Source: Candidatus Gastranaerophilales bacterium | GTDB taxonomy: Bacteria > Cyanobacteriota > Vampirovibrionia > Gastranaerophilales > Gastranaerophilaceae | Direction of reading: 5' to 3' | Length of the DNA stretch: 12,577 bases | Assembly (NCBI GenBank): GCA_905235825.1 | Contig: CAJONH010000300.1 | Coordinates: 1-12,577 of the forward strand | In this document: positions 7,200 through 12,577 of the stretch, piece by piece | Numbering within the stretch: the stretch's first letter is position 1 | Layout: each line of letters begins with the position of its first letter | Notes under the pieces: model-generated | The model's database searches: none | The model's input: only the letters and a program-made list of their open reading frames with translations | What the model was told of the DNA's origin: nothing | Translations under genes and position numbers: made by a program

Positions 7200-8492
7200 T
7201 CATATATCAAAGCGTTCATAAACAGTATTTATATTTTTTAAATAATCATCTATTCTGAAACATTCATCCAGTTCAGTTCCATTCAAATACTTATTCACTT
7301 CTTTATCCGACTCTAAATTATGTTTAAAACTTCCGTTATTTTCAAATGCATCGAGAGCATTTCTCTGAACAATTTTATACGCATCTTCCCTTAAAAGTCC
7401 TTTTGAACAAAGTTTTAATAAAACTTTTTGTGAATATACAATTCCTCCGAATAATTCGGTATTTTTCAGCATATTTCCTTTATGCACAACCAAATTTTCT
7501 ATTGTCGTATTTAATCTGTCCAGCATATAATCAATTAATGTACAGGAATCGGGGAAAATAATTCTTTCGACACTACTGTGAGATATATCTCTTTCATGCC
7601 AGAGTGCAATATTTTCCATTGCCGCAATTGAGTTTGAACGTATAACTCTTGCTAAACCGCATAAATTTTCTCCCGATATCGGATTTTTTTTATGAGGCAT
7701 AGCAGATGAACCTTTTTGACCTTTTGAAAATCCTTCTTCAACTTCTAAGACTTCCGTTCTTTGTAAATGACGGAGTTCTGTTGCAACCTGTTCAACGGCA
7801 CATGCAATTAGTGCAAGAGCTTGAATATAGCGGGCATGGATATCACGTGCAATAACCTGTGTTGAAAATTTTGCGGGACGCAGTTTTAAAAATTCGCAGG
7901 TTAATTTTTCTATTTCAGGATCTATGTTGCTGTATGTTCCGACAGGCCCTGATATTTGTCCTGTTTCCGCTTCTAGTAGTGCATTCTCAAAACCTCGTTT
8001 AACTCTTTCAAAAACGTCAATCCAACCGCAAATTTTTATGCCGAATGTCATGGGTTCAGCGTGAACACCGTGAGAACGCCCTATGCAGATAGTATTTTTA
8101 TGTTCTTTTGCTTTTTTACGAAAAGTTTTTATTAAAATATCAATATCATTTAGTATTATTTCACCCGCATCCCTCATTTGCATTGCAAGTGCCGTATCTA
8201 TAACATCAGAGCTTGTTAAACCCATGTGAATAAATCTGGAATTTTCTCCTACATTTTCATTAACGTTGGTTAAAAATGCTATTAAATCGTGATGTACTTC
8301 TCTTTCAAGTTCATCAATTCTTTCAACGGAAAAAGCAGCCTTTTTTAAAATTTCCTCAAGAACACTATCGGTTATTTTTCCTGTTTTGTTATAGGCTTTG
8401 CAAACTGCAAGTTCAACTTCCAAATAATATTTGAATTTACTTTCAAGCTCCCAAATATTTTTCATTTTTTCACGAGAATACCGTTCAATCAT
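7200..8492 (-). CDS. purB: Adenylosuccinate lyase
   Basis: PurB removes fumarate from SAICAR in de novo IMP synthesis and from adenylosuccinate when making AMP; it works as a homotetramer in the cytoplasm. The 430-residue length and residue numbering closely follow the Bacillus enzyme as I recall it. The N-terminus MIERYSREKMKNIW is characteristic. Active-site elements are HH67-68 in EVHHDL, TSSDVIDTA, the general acid H141 within GRSHGVHAEPMTFG, and the flexible signature loop GSSAMPHKKNP (261-271) with S263. No active-site residue is missing. The start is supported by AAAAGGT about five bases upstream. It is followed by an 80-bp gap and a separate promoter, so it may be its own unit with read-through. 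No purine riboswitch or PurR-type box is apparent upstream. Confidence 0.97.
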   Translation of the reverse strand: MIERYSREKMKNIWELESKFKYYLEVELAVCKAYNKTGKITDSVLEEILKKAAFSVERIDELEREVHHDLIAFLTNVNENVGENSRFIHMGLTSSDVIDTALAMQMRDAGEIILNDIDILIKTFRKKAKEHKNTICIGRSHGVHAEPMTFGIKICGWIDVFERVKRGFENALLEAETGQISGPVGTYSNIDPEIEKLTCEFLKLRPAKFSTQVIARDIHARYIQALALIACAVEQVATELRHLQRTEVLEVEEGFSKGQKGSSAMPHKKNPISGENLCGLARVIRSNSIAAMENIALWHERDISHSSVERIIFPDSCTLIDYMLDRLNTTIENLVVHKGNMLKNTELFGGIVYSQKVLLKLCSKGLLREDAYKIVQRNALDAFENNGSFKHNLESDKEVNKYLNGTELDECFRIDDYLKNINTVYERFDI

Positions 8493-8633
8493 AAAATACC
8501 TTTTAGTATATACTACAGTTAAAGTTTAACACAAGCATTTTATTGGTGTTATATACTTAACAAAAAATATATTTTGTTTAGTTCGTTTAAAAATTTTTAA
8601 TTCTATTGCTTAGCAGACTAAAGTCTAAAATTT

Positions 8634-9065
8634 TTAAAAAACGGCTCTTATACCTTGCAGATTTTCAATTAAACTGTCTAACGCTTCTTTGCTGCCGTGC
8701 TTTATAGCAATAAATTTTAACAGCATATTTCGTCCCGCTTCTGATTTTAATAATTCAATAAAAACTTTCATATCTTCATTGGAAAGTTTTATTTCTTCTT
8801 GTAATTGAGAAATAGAATCGTTATTTTTTTCGGAAGAATCATTGATAAACATTTTTCCGATGCCTGTTATAAGCCAATTAATATTAATATCGTATTTTTG
8901 TATCATTAAGTCATAAAATTTGGTTCCGGGTAAAACTTCTCCACGTTCATAACTGCCTACTGTTCTTGCAGGAATATCCAATGTTTTTGCTACTTCCAAT
9001 GCAGTTAATCGTTTTACTGTTCTGAATTCTTTCAGTCTTTTTGCTACAGTCATACCAAACACCAT
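8634..9065 (-). CDS. XRE-family (Cro/CI-type) helix-turn-helix transcriptional repressor
   Basis: The 143-residue protein begins with a Cro/CI helix-turn-helix domain (about 6-65). Helices ALEVAKTLDI and ARTVGSYERGE (about 22-43) form the DNA-reading unit, followed by the phage-repressor-like YDININWLITGIGKM. The C-terminal half (about 75-143) is predicted helical and charged, a likely dimerisation segment. There is no LexA/CI Ser-Lys peptidase domain, so SOS cleavage is not expected. The start at 9065 has a weak AGAG ahead of it; ATG at codon 5 (9053) is an alternative with no better SD. It is transcribed away from the amino acid permease, and an imperfect inverted repeat in the shared control region overlaps its own -35 box. 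Autorepression and control of the permease are therefore plausible but unproven. It could also be a lone phage-derived regulator, though no phage genes are near. Confidence 0.9.
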   Translation of the reverse strand: MVFGMTVAKRLKEFRTVKRLTALEVAKTLDIPARTVGSYERGEVLPGTKFYDLMIQKYDININWLITGIGKMFINDSSEKNNDSISQLQEEIKLSNEDMKVFIELLKSEAGRNMLLKFIAIKHGSKEALDSLIENLQGIRAVF

Positions 9066-9088
9066 TTATCTCTATACGATATTATTTT

Positions 9089-9117
9089 ACTATAAACATC
9101 TATGAATTAATTGTTAA
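9089..9117 (-). promoter_or_regulatory. Promoter of the XRE repressor gene
   Basis: TTAACA (9112-9117) and TATAGT (9089-9094) on the minus strand are spaced by exactly 17 bp. Each hexamer has one mismatch to consensus. The predicted transcript start near 9082 leaves a 16-17 base leader before ATG at 9065. Confidence 0.65.
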
Positions 9118-9134
9118 TATTAAATAACATTAAT
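9106..9134. promoter_or_regulatory. Imperfect inverted repeat, candidate XRE operator
   Basis: ATTAATTGTTA (9106-9116) faces TAACATTAAT (9125-9134); the arms match apart from one extra T in the left arm. The right arm partly overlaps a perfect 10-bp palindrome ACATTAATGT (9127-9136). The site covers the -35 box of the repressor gene and reaches the expected -35 region of the permease. AT-rich DNA yields such repeats by chance, so this is suggestive only. Confidence 0.35.
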
Positions 9135-9162
9135 GTACGACTTTTCTTTTTTATTTTATAAT
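9134..9162 (+). promoter_or_regulatory. Candidate promoter of the amino acid permease
   Basis: A perfect TATAAT lies at 9157-9162 on the plus strand. The -35 position at 17-bp spacing reads TGTACG (9134-9139), a weak match, so activation or a different spacing may be needed. The expected transcript start near 9169 leaves a leader of about 24 bases ahead of the ATA codon and includes the AAGGAG. Confidence 0.45.
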
Positions 9163-9178
9163 AACTCTATTCGGAATT

Positions 9179-9195
9179 AAGGAGTCAGACAAATA
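9179..9195 (+). promoter_or_regulatory. Shine-Dalgarno that points to an ATA start codon
   Basis: AAGGAG at 9179-9184 is followed eight bases later by ATA-GAA-ACA-CTT in the permease frame. The next plus-strand gene uses AGGAG with the same eight-base spacing before a normal ATG, which supports ATA at 9193 as the initiation site or as a recent ATG-to-ATA change. Confidence 0.6.
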
Positions 9196-10722
9196 GAAAC
9201 ACTTGCCGCAATATTAAAAAATATACTCAAAAAGAAATCAACCGATACATTTATCGAGGAAAGCAGAACTACCGAATTAAAAAAGACATTAAATATTTTT
9301 GACCTTTTAATTTTGGGGGTAAGTGCGGTTGTTGGTACTGGAATTTTTACGATTATCGGCAGTGCAATAGTCGGAAGCAGTGAAAGTGCAGGAGCAGGTA
9401 CTGCAGTCGTTATTTCAATGCTTATAGCGGCACTTGCAAGTTTATTTTCCGCTCTTGCATACTCTGAAATTGCTGCAATGATTCCTGTTGCAGGCAGTGC
9501 CTATACATTTACTTATGCGGCGATGGGTGAGTTTATGGCGTGGATTGTCGGTTGGATTCTTATGCTTGAATATGCAATAGGAAATATTACCGTTGCAACC
9601 GCATGGTCAGGTTACTTCGTAAATTTATTAAAAGGCTTTAAACACATTCTGCCTGATTTTATAGTTAATTGCCCTTTATGGCTCAGAAATGATTTTCGTT
9701 CAATGTATGCTATCTGCGAAAAATATGATTGGAATGTACATGATAAAATGCCTTTTCTTCATTTGCCGTTCGGTATGGAAATTCCGATTGCTGTTAATAT
9801 TCCCGCTGTTTTTATTGTGCTTTTACTCACAATACTGCTTATTCAAGGGGTTAAAGAATCAACAAGAGCAGCCGGAATAATGGTTTTTGTCAATTTGTCC
9901 ATTATCATTTCGTTTGTATTGGTTGGTGCAAATTATGTAAAGCCTGAAAATTGGATGCCTTTTGCTCCCAATGGATTTGAAGGAATTTTAGCAGGAACCT
10001 TTATTATATTTTTTGCATATATCGGTTTTGATGCAATTTCAACAGCGGCAGAAGAAACAAAAAATCCGCAGAGAGATTTGCCTATTGCAATTATCGGTAC
10101 GCTTGTTTTTTGTACCGTTTTATATGTATCTGTTGCACTAGTTTTAACAGGCATGATTCCCATAAACGATATTGATACGCAGGCACCTTTGGCACATGCT
10201 ATGCGTGCAATAGGTAAAGATTGGTATGCAGGTGCAATTTCCGTAGGTGCTTTATGTGCCTTAACTTCGGTTTTACTTGTTTATCAACTCGGTACTACAA
10301 GAATTTTTTACGCTATAGCTCGTGATAATTTTTTACCCCAAAACATTATGGCTATCCATAAAAAACATAAAACCCCGCATATAATAACATGGCTGTCAGG
10401 AGCTATTGTGATGTTAGGCTCGCTTTTTATGGATTTAAACATATCGGCTGAATTATGCAATTATGGAACATTCGCCTCTTTTATAATAATTTGTATTGAG
10501 GTATTAATATTAAGAAAAACCGAACCCAACAGACACAGACCCTTTAAAGTTCCGTTTTGTCCTTTATTTCCCATACTTGGTATAGTGTTATGCAGCTGTT
10601 TTATGCTTTATAAGGGCTTTTCGGGCGGAGATTCTTCTTTATACTTCCTTTTATGGATAGTTTTAGGACTTGCAATATATATCGGTTACGGATATAAAAA
10701 TAAAAGAAATCATGAAGAATAG
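9193..10722 (+). CDS. APC-superfamily amino acid permease (YfnA/CAT-like), apparent ATA start
   Basis: This integral membrane transporter should take up amino acids by cation-coupled exchange or symport. The first transmembrane segment carries the family's substrate-binding glycine motif GVSAVVGTGIF (about 42-52). Also typical are the KNPQRDLPIAIIGTLVF segment, FAYIGFDAISTAAEE, and RHRPFKVPFCPLFPILG near the end; about 12 membrane helices are visible. A loop of about 45 residues rich in charged and aromatic residues (near 125-170) is longer than in Bacillus YfnA. The family-like cytoplasmic N-terminus (LKKKSTDTFIEES ... TLNIFDLLIL) is open from the TAA at 9178 but has no ATG, GTG or TTG before TTG at 9313, which lies inside helix 1. 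The codon placed eight bases after AAGGAG (9179-9184) is ATA at 9193, giving 509 residues. Automatic callers would probably give 9313-10722 (469 aa). Function is confident; the exact substrate is not. Confidence 0.92.
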   Translation: METLAAILKNILKKKSTDTFIEESRTTELKKTLNIFDLLILGVSAVVGTGIFTIIGSAIVGSSESAGAGTAVVISMLIAALASLFSALAYSEIAAMIPVAGSAYTFTYAAMGEFMAWIVGWILMLEYAIGNITVATAWSGYFVNLLKGFKHILPDFIVNCPLWLRNDFRSMYAICEKYDWNVHDKMPFLHLPFGMEIPIAVNIPAVFIVLLLTILLIQGVKESTRAAGIMVFVNLSIIISFVLVGANYVKPENWMPFAPNGFEGILAGTFIIFFAYIGFDAISTAAEETKNPQRDLPIAIIGTLVFCTVLYVSVALVLTGMIPINDIDTQAPLAHAMRAIGKDWYAGAISVGALCALTSVLLVYQLGTTRIFYAIARDNFLPQNIMAIHKKHKTPHIITWLSGAIVMLGSLFMDLNISAELCNYGTFASFIIICIEVLILRKTEPNRHRPFKVPFCPLFPILGIVLCSCFMLYKGFSGGDSSLYFLLWIVLGLAIYIGYGYKNKRNHEE

Positions 10723-10845
10723 TGCAGATTAGATATATTATTTTATCTGTATTTATATGCTATGTAGTAATTATGCTTTTGGTTATTTATCAGAGTATTA
10801 ATTTTAAATTTAATTTGCTTCTAAATATAGTTAGGAGAAAATTAA

Positions 10846-11601
10846 ATGTTAAACAAAATTTTTACTGTATGTATAATGTCTTTATTTTTATCAAATGCAG
10901 CATTTGCATTTTCGGAAGATAATATTTCTGCTTTAGAATACTCAAAATATGGCAGAAATTATCCTTATGAAAGTTTGGGAGAAAGATTAACCAGACTTGA
11001 AACCGATTATTTCGGAATGTCACAAACCGGTGATATTGACTCAAGAATTGCAAATTTATCAAAGATAAATTCAAATAGAAAAAACGGAGTAACTATACCT
11101 TCTTACGGAAATTATTCCGATGTAAAACCTAAAAACGGTATTCGAGATTTTTGGAACAATATAAAATCAGGTTTTTCCGATAACGGCTATATAACCGGCT
11201 ATACTCCTTCAATGACCTATACAACAAGTTCAGGGTATGCAAATGATTTGTATAAAAATCATTTATACGGATATAATAATAACTATCAATCATTTTGTCC
11301 TTATGATAACGGATTTCATAACAGAGTTCCCAATAAACCTTCGGGATATTATAATAACAGATATTTTAATCCTTCTTTTTCCGGCTTTAACGGTGTAAAC
11401 AGCTTCGTTCCAAATACATTAAATTCAGGGAATAAATATAGACATCGTACAGGATATAATAATTATCATAATCATTACAATCATAATCATTATAATCCGC
11501 ACAATTTTTCTCCCTATAACAGACCTTATACCAATCGTTCAACTTATTATTCACCGCCTAATATTCAAGCTAAATCCTCTGTTCATATTTTGCAGGATTG
11601 A
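10846..11601 (+). CDS. Secreted Asn/Tyr/His-rich protein with an 'RLE-FG' motif
   Basis: The 251-residue product starts with a clear Sec signal peptide: Lys at 4, a hydrophobic core (about 5-18) and an A-F-A cleavage site after residue 21. The mature N-terminus (about 28-74) holds ALEYSKYGRNYPYESLGERL, then TRLETDYFG and GDIDSRIANLSKI. I recognise this pattern from memory in secreted proteins of Melainabacteria-type genomes, but it has no function I can name. From about residue 105 the sequence is low-complexity, rich in Asn, Tyr, Gly, Pro and Phe. A His/Asn/Tyr cluster at about 197-222 alternates Tyr, His and Asn and could bind metal. There is no transmembrane anchor, lipobox or LPxTG motif. 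The start is well supported by AGGAG eight bases upstream. It lies 123 bp after the permease with no clear terminator between, and ends in a strong hairpin. Confidence 0.85.
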   Translation: MLNKIFTVCIMSLFLSNAAFAFSEDNISALEYSKYGRNYPYESLGERLTRLETDYFGMSQTGDIDSRIANLSKINSNRKNGVTIPSYGNYSDVKPKNGIRDFWNNIKSGFSDNGYITGYTPSMTYTTSSGYANDLYKNHLYGYNNNYQSFCPYDNGFHNRVPNKPSGYYNNRYFNPSFSGFNGVNSFVPNTLNSGNKYRHRTGYNNYHNHYNHNHYNPHNFSPYNRPYTNRSTYYSPPNIQAKSSVHILQD

Positions 11602-11616
11602 TTTTATATAATATAT

Positions 11617-11646
11617 AGAAGCTGTTCTAAAATTAGAACAGCTTCT
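11617..11646 (+). terminator. Perfect 14-bp hairpin after the secreted-protein gene
   Basis: AGAAGCTGTTCTAA and TTAGAACAGCTTCT are perfect inverted copies separated by only AA. The stem is very stable for this AT-rich genome. There is no clean T-tract right after it (TAGAAATT follows), so it may act with the second hairpin at 11654-11680, or as a transcript-stabilising 3' end. Confidence 0.7.
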
Positions 11647-11653
11647 TAGAAAT

Positions 11654-11680
11654 TAATAAAATTTTTTATTAGTTTTGTTT
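11654..11680 (+). terminator. Secondary AT-rich hairpin with T-rich tail
   Basis: TAATAAAA (11654-11661) and TTTTATTA (11664-11671) pair around a TT loop and are followed by GTTTTGTTT. The stem has no G or C, so it is weak. Placed seven bases after the strong hairpin, it may supply the missing T-rich release tract. Confidence 0.35.
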
Positions 11681-11791
11681 ATACTGATATTGATTTGTTT
11701 CGTTATTATATTCGACAGCTTACGGTGTAAAGTTGAACTTACTGTATACAGCTTTTTTTATATGATTTATCGGTAAAATATTTTAAAACAT

Positions 11792-11807
11792 CTAATCTGG
11801 TTTCGCA
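11792..11807. repeat. Solo copy of the left end of the palindromic element at 1-129
   Basis: CTAATCTGGTTTCGCA here is identical to positions 2-17, in the same orientation and about 11.8 kb apart. Similarity stops sharply on both sides. Both copies lie between genes; this one is 19 bases beyond the end of the U32-like gene. It may be a remnant, a solo end, or a shared short site. Confidence 0.5.
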
Positions 11808-11826
11808 TTTATTTGTCAGGTGATTT

Positions 11827-12577
11827 TTATGTTATACAAAATTGTATATTGCTTTTTGTTTGTTTTTTTTGTTTTTGCTGAAAAACTTTTTGAATTTTAT
11901 CAGCACATTTATAGCAGTATCGGCATTCAATTCCGCACTTTGAAGCACATAAATGCCCCTTCTTTACAAAATGTCTAATATCCGGCAAATACTTTTTGTA
12001 TTCTTTAACGGTTAATTGGTTTAAAATCGAATGATTTGCCAAATGATGAGTAAATGCAGTTAAGCAGTAATTATTAATATTTTTTATATCATCAATTCCT
12101 TTTAAATACATGGTGTAACCGTTAATATAATTTTCAAAATATTTAAATCCGTCACGTCCTACGAGTTTAAAATTTGTTATGCCGATTTTTGCGTACTCCT
12201 CTACATCCCACGGAAATACATGAGTTCCAATAACTAAACTTTGTATAGGATATCTTTCCACAATTGGATTACAAAAACTTGTTGCATACATTCCTGATAA
12301 ACAAATATCATTATTTAATATTATACTTTTATCAATATTTATGTATTCGTGAAATATTCTGTTTGGACATCCTTGCAGACAGGCTTCATTTACCATTAAT
12401 TCAATTTCTATATTCGGATATCTTTTTCTTAAAATTGATAAAAGTTTAAAGTTTTTATTTATATCGTGGCTTGGTACTATTTGTTTTACTTCAGGATGAA
12501 AATAAATAAAATTTTGATATTCCCAAATGGTTTTGTATTCCAAACTTGTTGAAGCAAGTAATTCAAAATCACTGTAA
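11827..12577 (-). CDS. Peptidase-U32-like protein, 5' end cut by the window edge
   Basis: The reading frame is open to the window edge at 12577, so only the C-terminal 249 residues are seen. A TTG at 12543 could be taken as a start, but the frame continues upstream without a stop, so the true start lies outside. Visible features are QIVPSHDINKNFKLL, ELMVNEACLQGCPNRIFHE, VIGTHVFPWDVEEYAKIGI and KLVGRDG. I associate these with U32-like TIM-barrel proteins (relatives of UbiU/UbiV and the RNA-modification factors). The C-terminal region has five Cys in LCASKCGIECRYCYKC, which with upstream Cys could hold an Fe-S cluster or zinc. The last 20 residues are Gln/Lys-rich. The U32 link is from recalled pattern only, and the classical U32 signature is not visible in this part. 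Substrate unknown. Confidence 0.55.
   Translation of the reverse strand, partial: YSDFELLASTSLEYKTIWEYQNFIYFHPEVKQIVPSHDINKNFKLLSILRKRYPNIEIELMVNEACLQGCPNRIFHEYINIDKSIILNNDICLSGMYATSFCNPIVERYPIQSLVIGTHVFPWDVEEYAKIGITNFKLVGRDGFKYFENYINGYTMYLKGIDDIKNINNYCLTAFTHHLANHSILNQLTVKEYKKYLPDIRHFVKKGHLCASKCGIECRYCYKCADKIQKVFQQKQKKQTKSNIQFCIT

Noticed and set aside
8493..8633. Possible promoter, riboswitch or terminator between the repressor gene and purB
   Set aside because: AT-rich inverted repeats (for example AGACT/AGTCT at 8615-8626) lack a T-tract. The TATACT at 8505-8510 is too close to the purB start to serve as its -10. No purine riboswitch core is visible.
9133..9180. Short ATG frame of 15 codons in the permease frame, ending in TAA just before the SD
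   Set aside because: There is no SD before this ATG, and it lies mostly upstream of the expected transcript start. A readthrough extension or leader peptide is not supported.
10722..10922. A 66-codon GTG-start frame with one hydrophobic stretch, overlapping the permease stop by one base
   Set aside because: It has only a weak AAGAA ahead of it and runs 77 bases into the well-supported secreted-protein gene, past that gene's strong SD. A small membrane protein cannot be excluded but is not supported.
11602..11826. CRISPR-like or attachment-site structure in the 225-bp gap after the secreted-protein gene
   Set aside because: Only two terminator-like hairpins and the 16-bp repeat are seen. There are no regularly spaced repeats, integrase gene or tRNA-end duplication.

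Overview
The window is about 12.6 kb of AT-rich bacterial DNA (roughly 30% GC by eye) using the standard code: TAA, TAG and TGA all end genes, which excludes Mollicutes-type code 4. The two tRNA genes lack an encoded CCA. The low GC, the gene content and a secreted protein with a 'RL-x-RLE...FG...GDIDSRI' block (a motif I associate from memory with non-photosynthetic cyanobacterial relatives) suggest an uncultured gut Vampirovibrionia/Gastranaerophilales (Melainabacteria) type genome. This assignment is an inference; a low-GC Firmicute is the main alternative.

Layout. (1) Positions 1-129 hold a GC-richer, highly palindromic, non-genic element with imperfect terminal inverted repeats. A 16-bp exact copy of its left end recurs at 11792-11807. 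(2) Positions 177-3245 (+) encode a single-chain UvrD-like helicase fused to a RecB/AddB-type nuclease with a predicted 4Fe-4S cysteine set. (3) Two minus-strand tRNA genes follow, tRNA-Leu(CAA) and tRNA-Val(GAC), each with its own hairpin terminator. The one after tRNA-Val also faces the end of the helicase gene. (4) A minus-strand block runs from 9065 down to 3781: an XRE-type repressor, purB, a membrane-anchored protein of unknown function, ribD, and a GAF-GGDEF diguanylate cyclase. The last three are tightly packed (overlap, then an 8-nt gap) behind a good sigma-70-like promoter at 7146-7174. (5) Divergent from the repressor is an APC-superfamily amino acid permease (+). Its family-conserved N-terminus is open only if translation starts at an ATA codon behind a good Shine-Dalgarno. 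(6) A secreted Asn/Tyr/His-rich protein follows (+), ending in a strong hairpin. (7) The window ends inside a minus-strand gene that resembles the peptidase-U32-like family and is cut at its 5' end.

How they may work together. Most genes are housekeeping: adenylosuccinate lyase (purines), RibD (riboflavin, made from GTP), a diguanylate cyclase (c-di-GMP, also made from GTP), DNA end processing and amino acid uptake. The repressor and permease share a 127-bp divergent control region containing an imperfect inverted repeat over the repressor's own -35 box, which is a plausible operator. I see no CRISPR array, no transposase, no prophage structural gene and no clear new multi-gene system. The points most worth checking are the ATA start, the palindromic element, and the ribD/GGDEF coupling.
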